Shown: piece by piece, positions 8,658 through 17,028 of the stretch
Position numbering within the stretch: the first letter of the stretch is position 1
Layout of the letters: the number at the start of each line of letters is the position of its first letter
DNA from: Candidatus Wolframiiraptor allenii
Lineage (GTDB): Archaea > Thermoproteota > Nitrososphaeria_A > Caldarchaeales > Wolframiiraptoraceae
Reading direction: 5' to 3'
DNA length: 34,232 nt
Assembly: GCA_023539495.1 (NCBI GenBank)
Contig: JAKCEV010000006.1
Coordinates: 1-34,232 of the forward strand
Notes under the pieces: generated by a model
Databases searched by the model: none
What the model saw: only the letters and a program-made list of their open reading frames with translations
Told to the model about the DNA's origin: nothing
Position numbers and translations under genes: made by a program

Positions 8658-10055
8658 TTACTCCCAAGTCCTTCGGAAGACCCGCATGAGATAGCGGATG
8701 GCCCCAGGGAGGGCTCTTTTAAGGATGAAGCCCTTGTCAATTATTATGTCCTTGAGAACACGCTTCGGGTTCAGGTAGAATGTTATATAGGCCCAGAGTA
8801 GCAGCCTCTTGATCCTCTCGGGGGTCAGGTAGAGGCTCCTCATAACAACATCGAGGGTTGTAAATTTCCTCCAGTCTCTCGTCAGGAGTAAGTTTTCCTT
8901 CAAAGCCATGTCCCAAAGCCTTGTGCCAGGGTATGGTGTGGCTATCGTGAACTGGGCGAGGTCAACTCCACAGCCATCGGCGAATCTTATCGTCGCCATT
9001 ATATCCTCCTCCCTCTCATGTGGAAATCCTATGATGAATGAGCCGAGCGCGTTTAGCCCGGAGTCCTTGGCAGCCTTCACAGCATCCACAGCCTGTTTCC
9101 TCGTTATCCCCTTCCCGATAAGTCTCAAGGTCTCCTCCGAGCCGGATTCTATGCCGAAGTAGATCGTGTGGGCGCCAGCTCTCCTCATGGCCTCGCCGAG
9201 GCCATGGCTGAATGTATTAACTCTGGAGGAGGCGCTCCATGATATGTCCAACCCCTCCCTCACGATCATCTTGGATATCTCCTCAGCCCTGCTCATGTTT
9301 AGCGTGAAGGTATCGTCGAGGAATTCGATCTCCCTGACGCCGTAGTCGTATCTTAGGATCATCAGTTCCTCTAGGACCCTATCGGGGCTATGAGCCCTCC
9401 ACCTCTTGCCGAACTGAAGCGATGAGGAGCAGAATATGCAGCCATAGGGACAGCCCCTCGACGTGATCACAGCAGCGTACTTGACCTTATCAACGACATA
9501 CTTCTCCATGGGAAGAAGATCGTAAGCAGGTATTGGAAGCGCGTCCAAGTTGCCTATAAGCCCCCTCGGTGGCCCCTCTTTTATCCTGTCCCCCACCCTA
9601 TATGTGATCCCCGCGATTCCCTCGAGACCCCTACCACGCTCAACTCTCTCAAGTATCTCCTTGAGGGTCTCCTCACCCTCGCCTCTAACCACCACATCGA
9701 TGTATGGGCATTCTTGGAGGACTTCATGGGCCATGAATGTCACATGTGGGCCGCCTAGAAGGACCAAGGCGCTTGGAACATGCTCCTTAACGATCTTGGC
9801 GACCGCGTATGCATCGTAGATCGCCGGCGTCGTGGCCGTCAGCCCAACAACATCCGGCTGGAAGCCCTTAATTATACTCGCCAAATCCTGAAGCATCAGG
9901 TTTTCCGTGAGACCGTCAATTATCTTGGCCTCCCATCCATACTCCCTAGCGACGGCAGCCAAGTAGGCGAGGCCAAGAGGCGGCCCAGATGCCCCTAAAA
10001 CCTCCCTGACAACAGACCTCGTGGGCGGGGAGATAAGTAGAAGCCTCACGCCCAC
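8658..10055 (-). CDS. B12-binding-domain radical SAM protein
   Basis: 465 aa; N-terminal B12-binding-like domain (GASGPPLGLAYLAAVARE..., DVVGLTATTPAIYDAY), SRGCPYGCIFCSSS CxxxCxxC cluster motif, YFGIESGSEETL. Confidence 0.92.
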   Translation of the reverse strand: MGVRLLLISPPTRSVVREVLGASGPPLGLAYLAAVAREYGWEAKIIDGLTENLMLQDLASIIKGFQPDVVGLTATTPAIYDAYAVAKIVKEHVPSALVLLGGPHVTFMAHEVLQECPYIDVVVRGEGEETLKEILERVERGRGLEGIAGITYRVGDRIKEGPPRGLIGNLDALPIPAYDLLPMEKYVVDKVKYAAVITSRGCPYGCIFCSSSLQFGKRWRAHSPDRVLEELMILRYDYGVREIEFLDDTFTLNMSRAEEISKMIVREGLDISWSASSRVNTFSHGLGEAMRRAGAHTIYFGIESGSEETLRLIGKGITRKQAVDAVKAAKDSGLNALGSFIIGFPHEREEDIMATIRFADGCGVDLAQFTIATPYPGTRLWDMALKENLLLTRDWRKFTTLDVVMRSLYLTPERIKRLLLWAYITFYLNPKRVLKDIIIDKGFILKRALPGAIRYLMRVFRRTWE

Positions 10056-10097
10056 CTAATTTTCATGGCAGCAGCACATAATTATTTCTTATTTTTC

Positions 10098-10781
10098 CTA
10101 CCTGCCAGTAGTTCTAATCCTTCTTCTGAGTGCTGGGTCACGGTCTATCAACTCGTCCAAGACCTGCTCGAATGATTTTTCCTGCGGTATTGTTATCTCA
10201 CGGTAGACACCGGTCCTGCCATGCTCCCTCCTCTTCTTGAGAACTCTCACCCTGTTTCTGAGGATCTTTGGATCTATGCCAAGTATCGAGGCAGCCTCCT
10301 CAATACTTCTTTCAACCGGCAGCTCGATATGGCCCTCGGGCGTCGGGATTATCAACATGAGCTCCTTATTCATGCCTGGGACCCTTAGCCCCCTCCTCAA
10401 CTCCTCGTATGAGAGCTGGCCGGCGAGCTTGTAGAAGCCTGCCTCATCCCCAGTCATCCTTAGGAGCGGCAGAGAGACCGAGGTATAATCATCTATCACG
10501 AGATATGCCTTGGGCACATGGCCCGGCGTGGCCTGGACTAGGATCCTATCCCTCACCCTCACACCAGCCTCGGAGAGGTAGAGCTCCACCATGGCCGTGC
10601 TCGTCGGAAATGGTATAAAGACGTCCACGTCACTCTCCTCATCAACATCCCCACGCGCAACACTCCCATAAACTATTGGATTAAGGCCATGATCCAGGAG
10701 AGGCTTCATGAGGACAAGAGCCCTCTCCCGAAGGCGCGCCAATAGCCTCCATCGCCCATCATCGTACCTCACCTCAATCAT
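10098..10781 (-). CDS. Nucleotidyltransferase-domain protein with C-terminal HTH-like region
   Basis: 227 aa; VYGSVARGDVDEESDVDVFIPF (GS..G..S D.D motif). Confidence 0.8.
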   Translation of the reverse strand: MIEVRYDDGRWRLLARLRERALVLMKPLLDHGLNPIVYGSVARGDVDEESDVDVFIPFPTSTAMVELYLSEAGVRVRDRILVQATPGHVPKAYLVIDDYTSVSLPLLRMTGDEAGFYKLAGQLSYEELRRGLRVPGMNKELMLIIPTPEGHIELPVERSIEEAASILGIDPKILRNRVRVLKKRREHGRTGVYREITIPQEKSFEQVLDELIDRDPALRRRIRTTGR

Positions 10782-10831
10782 TCAGGAATATGCTCGAGAA
10801 GCTTTCCTAAGATTCTTTTTCCAATTTCCGG

Positions 10832-11395
10832 CTAGGCTGCTCCGGCCAGGTGCTCGAGCAGGATCTTGAAGCCGAGGAGCACGAGTATTGCGCCGCCTAT
10901 TATTGAGGCCCTCTCCCCCGCTAGGCTCCTAACCTTTAGGCCCATAAAGTATCCTAGGATCGCCAGTGTGAGGGAGGCGAGGCCGGCTGCGAGGGACATG
11001 CTGACCACCTCAAGCCCCATGAAAGGCGTGCTGAAGCCGACCGCAAGCGCGTCTATGCTCGTTGCCACGGAGAGCGTTATGAGAAGCCGGAGTGTCATGG
11101 GCTCACATCGCATAGGCTCACCACTAAGCCCCTCCCGGATCATATTGCCTCCCACGGCGGCTAGGAGGACAAAGGCTATCCAGTGATCATAATAGACTGC
11201 TGCTTCGATGAGGTTCCCACCAGTCCATCCCAACAATATCATCCCAGCTTGGAAGGCACCGAATGATGCAGCGAGCAGGAGGGGGGTAAATGTCTTCACG
11301 CGCTCCCAGCATGCCCCCGCGGCAAAGGCTGCTGAGAAGCAATCGAGGGCCAAGCCGACCGCGATCGCCGCAACAACTTCAATCATTCGACGCAT
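10832..11395 (-). CDS. mntP: MntP-like manganese efflux protein (DUF204 repeats)
   Basis: 187 aa, polytopic; internally duplicated ALDCFSAAFAAG... / SIDALAVGFSTPF. Confidence 0.8.
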   Translation of the reverse strand: MRRMIEVVAAIAVGLALDCFSAAFAAGACWERVKTFTPLLLAASFGAFQAGMILLGWTGGNLIEAAVYYDHWIAFVLLAAVGGNMIREGLSGEPMRCEPMTLRLLITLSVATSIDALAVGFSTPFMGLEVVSMSLAAGLASLTLAILGYFMGLKVRSLAGERASIIGGAILVLLGFKILLEHLAGAA

Positions 11396-11515
11396 CCCCA
11401 GAATAATTCAGACAAAAACCTTTTGACGTATAGCGCCAGACAGATGCAAATACAAAAGAGCCTTTCTTCATTATTCCTGAAAGCTTCTTAGATTCTATTG
11501 TTCTTTAAGAAGAGT

Positions 11516-12340
11516 TTAGGGGTTAGCAGCCTGCTCAAAGGGCTTTCTCCCGGTGATCTCCTCGAAGAGCGTTTCGGGCTCCGGAACCTCGACACCCATC
11601 TTACCAAAGTATCTCACGATGTTCCTGAGATCCCTTAGGAGAAGTTCATCGGCGACAGGCTGTTCGATCCTAACAGCTTGGGAGAGATCTATTAACACTA
11701 TATCATTCTCCGGGGTTATGAAGATGTTATACTCGCTAAGGTCGCCATGCACGAGCTTCGCGCCCTGATAAAGTCTCCTAATCGCCTCAATGGCCTTGGA
11801 ATATATATCGGGGTAGACCTCGGGATCCAGCTCCACCTCCACCAGCAATGGATACCTCTTGCCATCCACGCCCATGAACTGCATCCCAAGGACATTATTC
11901 CTCACAAAGTAAGGCTTCGGGACCGGGACACCCACCTCATACGCGTCCTTCAGGTTCCTATATTCCCTCCTCGCCCACAAGTAGATAAAGTCCCTGAAAT
12001 CCTTGGGGACGCGCTGGAACCTCGGATCATGGAGCACATACATGGAGCGGGCCTTCCTGAACTCTGCGCTCGTGATCAGGTAGATTTTGACCGCGAGAGC
12101 CTCGCCGCCTCCACCCTCAGCATAATAGATCCTTGACTCCTTCCCGGCGCTCACGACGCCATAAAACTCCCTGATAAGCCTCCGATTCATCAGCTCGTAG
12201 ATGGTCATAAGGGTCTGCTGGTCGAAGACCTCCTCCAAAACCTCATTTAACTCGGATCTCTTCCTGAGGTAGCGCTGCTCCCGCTCATACCGATACTCCC
12301 TCATCCTAAGCTTCTTCTCCAGCTTATCTTCTCTGGGCAA
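11516..12340 (-). CDS. rio1: RIO1-type serine/threonine protein kinase
   Basis: 274 aa; GVVSAGKESRIYYAEG, AVKIYLITSAEFR, KLVHGDLSEYNIFI, IVLIDLSQAV. Confidence 0.95.
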   Translation of the reverse strand: MPREDKLEKKLRMREYRYEREQRYLRKRSELNEVLEEVFDQQTLMTIYELMNRRLIREFYGVVSAGKESRIYYAEGGGGEALAVKIYLITSAEFRKARSMYVLHDPRFQRVPKDFRDFIYLWARREYRNLKDAYEVGVPVPKPYFVRNNVLGMQFMGVDGKRYPLLVEVELDPEVYPDIYSKAIEAIRRLYQGAKLVHGDLSEYNIFITPENDIVLIDLSQAVRIEQPVADELLLRDLRNIVRYFGKMGVEVPEPETLFEEITGRKPFEQAANP

Positions 12341-12387
12341 ACTCTCCCAGAGAGCACGCCCAGCTTAAATAAAAAGCTTTGAAAACG

Positions 12388-12726
12388 CTAAGCGCTGAGC
12401 TTCTCTTTGAGGAAGTCTGGTAGGGCGCCCTGCTCAGCGAGCTTGAGGGCCTGACCCTTCGTAAACCTCCACCAGACATCTCCACGGCTATCACTCTGGA
12501 AATCCCAGGGGCTCACGAGAACTAAGTCGCCCTCCCTTATCCAGATCCGGCGCCTAAGCTGCCCCCTAATCCTGCAAAGCCTCCGCTTACCATCACTACA
12601 CTCAACAAGAACCCTATCATTACCAACAAGTTTAACTACTACCCCATAGACATCCGTCGGGCCAGGCTCAGGCATCTCCTCAAGCTCATCAGGCTCCGAC
12701 ACAATCTTCCTCTTACCCATGTCCAA
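12388..12726 (-). CDS. eif1a: Translation initiation factor eIF-1A
   Basis: 112 aa; GVVVKLVGNDRVLVECSDGKRRLCRIRGQLRRRIWIREGDLVLVSPWDFQ. Confidence 0.95.
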   Translation of the reverse strand: MDMGKRKIVSEPDELEEMPEPGPTDVYGVVVKLVGNDRVLVECSDGKRRLCRIRGQLRRRIWIREGDLVLVSPWDFQSDSRGDVWWRFTKGQALKLAEQGALPDFLKEKLSA

Positions 12727-12763
12727 GCCATCCTACCACAGCCCACCTAAAAAGCTTACAAAG

Positions 12764-12821
12764 GGGCTCAGTTACCCCAGGTATCCTCACAGATCAGAAT
12801 CCCTATGGATCCTCATCGCCC
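12764..12821 (-). ncRNA. Candidate C/D box sRNA (2'-O-methylation guide)
   Basis: Minus-strand RNA GGGCGAUGA-ggauccauagggauu-CUGA-ucu-GUGAGGA-uaccugggguaa-CUGA-GCCC: terminal GGGC/GCCC stem, C (CGAUGA), D' (CUGA), C' (GUGAGGA), D (CUGA), 3-nt D'-C' spacer, 12-nt D guide, 58 nt total, in the intergenic leader of eIF1A. Confidence 0.65.
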
Positions 12822-12858
12822 ATCCTGAGAGCTTAGCAAAGCCTCTTAAGAGCTTTAA

Positions 12859-13236
12859 TTAAGTCTCCGTGACATCACGTGATCTCAGGGAGTTTTTGCC
12901 GAGCTCCGTTAGCCTATACCTGTATGGCTTTCCCTCCCTGACTAAGAGCCCACCCTCAACAAGCCTCTTAAGAGTTCTCGCGACATGCTCCCTACTTAGC
13001 CCGAGGGCTCTGCTAAGATCCCTAGCGCTCTGGGGGCCCCTAGACTCGATAAGCTCCATGATCTTTATCTCGGTCTCTGTGAGGTCACCTGGCCTCTGCT
13101 CGGGCCAGCCCGCCTCACTGACGACCATGAACTGCTCCATTCTTTTTCGAGCCTTCATTAATAGATAAGTAAAGACGACTGTCTGGACTAGGAAGAGGGT
13201 CGAGAAGATTATTGCAAGTATCTCGAACTGGCTCAT
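12859..13236 (-). CDS. Membrane-anchored winged-helix (MarR/ArsR-like) regulator
   Basis: 125 aa; N-terminal TM helix (ILAIIFSTLFLVQTVVFTYLLM), C-terminal wHTH (IMELIESRGPQSARDLSRALGLSREHVARTLKRLVEGGLLVREGKPYRYRLTELG). Confidence 0.8.
   Translation of the reverse strand: MSQFEILAIIFSTLFLVQTVVFTYLLMKARKRMEQFMVVSEAGWPEQRPGDLTETEIKIMELIESRGPQSARDLSRALGLSREHVARTLKRLVEGGLLVREGKPYRYRLTELGKNSLRSRDVTET
12870..12887. promoter_or_regulatory. Palindrome copy A: TGACATCAC-GTGATCTCA
   Basis: 9+9 bp inverted repeat with one mismatch; reverse complement matches copy B at 13259-13276. Confidence 0.45.
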
Positions 13237-13250
13237 TGGACTCGGCCCTC

Positions 13251-13649
13251 CTATCGTGTGATATCACGTGGCGTCACGCTGCTTATCAGGTTAGCTGCCT
13301 CCTCGACCATGCCCTTCTTGAGGAGATCTGCTGCCTCGATTATCGCCGAGACCGCCTCATCGCCCAGAACGCCGAGATACCTAAGGAGGAAGAGCGTGTA
13401 TATGCTCCGCTTAATATTGTCTATAGCCTGCCTCATGGTTCGGGCATATGCTCCCTTGCTAACCCCCCTTACCCTAGCCTTCTCCCGGATGGTCATCTTT
13501 CTCCCGAGATTTGCGGATCCCAGCTCTATCAGTAGAACCTCGAGCTGCGGCTCGGTCAGGTATGAGAGCTTTAGGAGGGACTTCAAGACATGTTTCTCGG
13601 GGATCTGGACGCCGCTCTTCTCGAGAAAAGCGAGGACGGAACTTCTCAT
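13251..13649 (-). CDS. Conserved hypothetical protein, possibly HTH-containing
   Basis: 132 aa, helical; TIREKARVRGVSKGAYARTMRQAIDNIKRSIYTLFLL resembles a DNA-binding helix-turn-helix. Confidence 0.65.
   Translation of the reverse strand: MRSSVLAFLEKSGVQIPEKHVLKSLLKLSYLTEPQLEVLLIELGSANLGRKMTIREKARVRGVSKGAYARTMRQAIDNIKRSIYTLFLLRYLGVLGDEAVSAIIEAADLLKKGMVEEAANLISSVTPRDITR
13259..13276. promoter_or_regulatory. Palindrome copy B: TGATATCAC-GTGGCGTCA
   Basis: 23-40 nt upstream of the start codon (13236) of the membrane wHTH gene. Confidence 0.4.
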
Positions 13650-13692
13650 GCAATCCTCCCGTGCGTTATACAGATTCGTAGACTATTGAGGA

Positions 13693-14163
13693 TTATTTTT
13701 CTTGGGCCTCTGGGCCGAGATCATACCATGATAATCTCGTCGGAATATTCTCCTCGCCTATTGGGACGCGGGGCTGGGAGAGCCTATATCTTATCTGGTT
13801 CCCGAGCTTGTGCTTCTCGAGATAGCCCCTCTCAGCGAGCCTGGCCAGGTATGTTGACGCGGTGCTGAGCGTTATCGGCTCCCTGTACTCCGTCATATAA
13901 GCCTCCACAACATCCCTTGAGGTGAAGTATCCGAAGGGGAAGTATTTCGCGAGGATTCTAGCGAGCTTGCCGAGCTTGCTATTCTCATAATACTGCTCCT
14001 CGTTCTGCTCCTTACCCGTGAGTCCTCCATAAAGCTCTAGGAGATCGGCCATCTGCATTAACTTCTCCCTACTTAGCCTGCCCTCGAAGATCAGGACCAG
14101 CTTGTCTCCATTATCATCAACCATCTCAAGCCTGATCTTCTTCCTCCCGCCCTGCCCCGCCAT
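13693..14163 (-). CDS. Winged-helix domain protein
   Basis: 156 aa; FTSRDVVEAYMTEYREPITLSTASTYLARLAERGYLEKHKLGNQIRYRL. Confidence 0.7.
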   Translation of the reverse strand: MAGQGGRKKIRLEMVDDNGDKLVLIFEGRLSREKLMQMADLLELYGGLTGKEQNEEQYYENSKLGKLARILAKYFPFGYFTSRDVVEAYMTEYREPITLSTASTYLARLAERGYLEKHKLGNQIRYRLSQPRVPIGEENIPTRLSWYDLGPEAQEK

Positions 14164-14256
14164 TCCATGCTAGCTTCCACGCCCCGGATATATCTCCTTT
14201 GAGAGCTGTGGATGGACATCTTACTCCTAGGATAATACCGTGGAAATCGGCATGGA

Positions 14257-14550
14257 TTACTCGGGCGCTGATCTTATCTGCTCTAGGATGGATATGGCCA
14301 TCCATAGCTGAGTTCGCGTGAAGACTGGTAAGTTCGGGTCGTTCATGATACCCTCTATCATCTCGATGGCGTTCGCGGCCCTAACCGCCGGCTTATACCG
14401 TTCATCAAACAGCGCGTCGGCAGCCTCTTTCGCCACCCTCCGAATATTCCTTGGAGTCGAGACGTCATTGGCTATGGATTCCAAGATCTGGACTACATTC
14501 TTCCTCTTTTCCTCCCAGCTCTGGGAAGCACCGCTAGCCATACTCCCCAC
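14257..14550 (-). CDS. UPF0147 family protein
   Basis: 97 aa; VVQILESIANDVSTPRNIRRVAKEAADALFDERYKPAVRAANAIEMIEGIMNDPNLPVFTRTQLWMAISILE. Confidence 0.85.
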   Translation of the reverse strand: MGSMASGASQSWEEKRKNVVQILESIANDVSTPRNIRRVAKEAADALFDERYKPAVRAANAIEMIEGIMNDPNLPVFTRTQLWMAISILEQIRSAPE

Positions 14551-14651
14551 CCCGAGAATAATATCCGAAGATTTCGTAAGCCGCTAATTCCGCGGCGCCC
14601 CTTTCTCAAAAAGTTTTCCCTAATGGATGGAATGAGTCCGCTAACCTAATA

Positions 14652-15821
14652 TTGTTAGGGCCTCCTGCTTTCTCGGACTTGCTGGAGCTATTGAGCCATC
14701 CCCTAATAATCCTCGCTATCGCTTGGATAGTAATGTATCTTGTATTGAGGTTCTTAGTGGGGTGGAGCCCTAGAGGAGTTAAGCTCTATCCACTGGGCTT
14801 TATCGTGAGATCTGAGAGGGCTCTTGTAATCCTGGATAGGTTCTCCTCTAGGGCCCCAAGGCTTCTCAAGATAATGTCTGATGTCGGCATAGTCTTGGGC
14901 TTCGTAATGATGGGTGCCGCGATCTACCTGCTTTCTAGGAATCTCGCGACATACCTCTTCGCGCCATCGCAGGTTGGCCCCCAGAATATCGTCGTGCCTC
15001 TAGTCATAGGCGTGACTATAAGGCTGGAGCATTTGCCATACCTGCTCCTCGCGCTGGGGATTATACTTGTTACGCATGAGGGGATGCATGGGCTGATAGC
15101 GAGGGCTGAGGGGCTGAGGCTCAAGTCAACAGGCCTCTTCCTCTTCTACGTATTCCCCGGAGGATTTGTCGAGCCGGATGATGAGGAGTTCAAGAACGCC
15201 CCTGTTAGGGTTAGGGCGAGGGTTGCGGCTGGTGGGAGCCTCGCGAACCTCATAGTAGGGCTCATCGCCCTCCTCCTTATCTTCGGGGCCTTCATCCCCG
15301 TGGAGGCCGGGGTAATCGTCGCTGGCGTCGAGGAAGGGGCCAAGCTATCCGTAAATGATGTGATTTACAGCGTGAATGGCGTCCTGGTTAATAGCACGAG
15401 TCTCTACTGGAACATAACGGCGTCGGAGGCAATAGTGGTTGAGAGCAGTAGGGGGAGGCTTGTTTACGAGCTACGCGAGCCGATAAACATGCCAATAGCC
15501 CATGTGCTTAGGAGCCTAGGGATCACGCATGTGGCATTCTATTATCCGATGAGGATCAGCCTTGGAGACCCGATACTTGAGCACAGCCTCTATAGGCTCC
15601 TACTCTGGATCCAACTGCTCGGGATAAATGTCGCGATCTTTAACATGCTCCCGATCAGCTTCCTCGACGGCGGCCTCCTCGTAACAAGCCTCTTGGAGAG
15701 GCTGACAAAGAGCGAGAAGGCTATCAGGGGGGTGAGCACGGCCCTTACAATATTCTCCCTCGGCCTCATAGCGCTCAACATAGGATTTACGTTCAAGACT
15801 TTCGGCCTAGTCCAGATCTAG
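14652..15821 (+). CDS. Site-2-protease-like M50 membrane metalloprotease with PDZ domain
   Basis: 389 aa; HExxH as VTHEGMHGLIA, PDZ segment (AGVIVAGVEEGAKLSVNDVIYSVNGVLVNS), NMLPISFLDGGLL; TTG start. Confidence 0.9.
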   Translation: MLGPPAFSDLLELLSHPLIILAIAWIVMYLVLRFLVGWSPRGVKLYPLGFIVRSERALVILDRFSSRAPRLLKIMSDVGIVLGFVMMGAAIYLLSRNLATYLFAPSQVGPQNIVVPLVIGVTIRLEHLPYLLLALGIILVTHEGMHGLIARAEGLRLKSTGLFLFYVFPGGFVEPDDEEFKNAPVRVRARVAAGGSLANLIVGLIALLLIFGAFIPVEAGVIVAGVEEGAKLSVNDVIYSVNGVLVNSTSLYWNITASEAIVVESSRGRLVYELREPINMPIAHVLRSLGITHVAFYYPMRISLGDPILEHSLYRLLLWIQLLGINVAIFNMLPISFLDGGLLVTSLLERLTKSEKAIRGVSTALTIFSLGLIALNIGFTFKTFGLVQI

Positions 15822-16768
15822 GCTCTCAGGGCATCCCTTATGCGCTGCTCTAGCTCGCAGGCCCTACATATCCTCCTGCTAGAGGGCTCACCGCATAGTT
15901 CGCATACCTGCTCGCCGCCATATCCAGCCCTCGTAATCAATCTCTCAAAGTTATTCAGGAATGAGAAGAGGGCCTCGGGCCTATTCGCGGAGTACCAGTT
16001 TAGGAAGCTCCTGACCCTATCTCTCATGGATGTGTGGGTATAGGGGCATGTGATTGTCTGGAATGGGATGCCTTGGAGGTAGGCGTAGAGCGCGACCTCT
16101 CGCTGGGGTGTTAGCCTGAATGGCGCGACTCTTGGTACTGCTCCGCCCTCCTCCCTCCTGAGGCCCACGGGCTTAATGTTGCCCTCCCCCTTGAGAAGGT
16201 TCAGAAGATATGTCTGAACCACGTCGTCGAGCGTGTGGGCAGTGGCTATCACCGTTGCGCCAAGCCTCCTCGCCGCAATGACAAGCGCCTTCCTCCTTAG
16301 GACGCCGCATATCGTGCATGGCTGAACCCCAACCTTCTCCGCGGCCCCTGATTCAACAGCCTCGCTTAAGCCGAACCCAAAGAGCTCCTTGAAGCTAAAG
16401 GACTTGAATGGAATGCCGAGGCTCGAGGAGAAGCTCTCCGCGGCTTTCATCGCCTCGCTCCTATAGCCCTCAATCCCCTCATCTATCGTAACCGCGTAGA
16501 GTCTCGCGTGTGGAAAGTCCCGCTCTATCAGGCTTAGTATCTTGAGTAGGCTCAGGCTATCCTTGCCGCCCGAGACGGCCACAAGTATCCGATCATCATA
16601 CCTTAAGAGATCGTACTTGGAGATGGTCCTCCTAACCCTGTCAACCATGCTTGAGCAAAAGCACTGGGCGCAGAGTCGCTCTCCAGAGTATCGCCTAAAG
16701 TAGACAGGCCGCTTCTCACCACAGAACGTGCAGGCGCCAGCCGCCTCCAAGCATCCAACTTCAATCAT
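15818..16768 (-). CDS. ncs6: tRNA 2-thiolation protein, TtuA/Ncs6 (CTU1) family
   Basis: 316 aa; PP-loop AVSGGKDSLSLLKIL, CxxC zinc motifs at both ends (CTFCGEKR, CAQC; CELCGEPSSRRICRACE), CTICGVLRR, TAHTLDDVVQT. Confidence 0.9.
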   Translation of the reverse strand: MIEVGCLEAAGACTFCGEKRPVYFRRYSGERLCAQCFCSSMVDRVRRTISKYDLLRYDDRILVAVSGGKDSLSLLKILSLIERDFPHARLYAVTIDEGIEGYRSEAMKAAESFSSSLGIPFKSFSFKELFGFGLSEAVESGAAEKVGVQPCTICGVLRRKALVIAARRLGATVIATAHTLDDVVQTYLLNLLKGEGNIKPVGLRREEGGAVPRVAPFRLTPQREVALYAYLQGIPFQTITCPYTHTSMRDRVRSFLNWYSANRPEALFSFLNNFERLITRAGYGGEQVCELCGEPSSRRICRACELEQRIRDALRA

Positions 16769-16798
16769 CAGGCCACGAACCTTGAGAGTATGAGAGAA

Positions 16799-16922
16799 GG
16801 GGTGCCAGCACCCGGCTTTCGCGGGGGCTCCCGCACCCCACTACTCGCCAGGCGGGAGGGGGCTTGACTTCCAGGTTCGGAATGGGTCTGGGTATTTCCC
16901 CCCTCCCTATGACCGGCACCCC
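16799..16922 (-). rRNA. rrf: 5S rRNA (stand-alone)
   Basis: Minus-strand GGGGTGCCGGTCATAGGGAGGGGGGAAATACCCAGACCCATTCCGAACCTGGAAGTCAAGCCCCC...GGTGCTGGCACCCC; conserved CCCAUUCCGAACCUGGAAGUYAAGC core and closing helix. Confidence 0.95.
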
Positions 16923-16932
16923 AGCCTATTAC

Positions 16933-16946
16933 GCCTACAAGTAGGC
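16933..16946. promoter_or_regulatory. Palindrome GCCTAC-AA-GTAGGC between the predicted TATA region and the start of 5S rRNA
   Basis: Perfect 6-2-6 inverted repeat at about -11 to -24 relative to the 5S 5' end; AT-rich GGATTAAA at about -25 to -32. Confidence 0.4.
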
Positions 16947-17028
16947 TTTAATCCTTTTTCACCTCGCGGAGAAGCCTACATATGTATTTAACTCGGGGCT
17001 TAGGAGGGTTTTCTAGAGGGGCTGAGAA

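Noticed and set aside
8153-8689. 178-aa plus-strand ORF
   Set aside because: Antisense to the zinc-ribbon gene; Ser-rich reverse-frame artifact.
10098-10781. Nucleotidyltransferase as a MNT/HEPN toxin-antitoxin component
   Set aside because: No adjacent HEPN partner; the long C-terminal HTH-like region fits a stand-alone archaeal protein.
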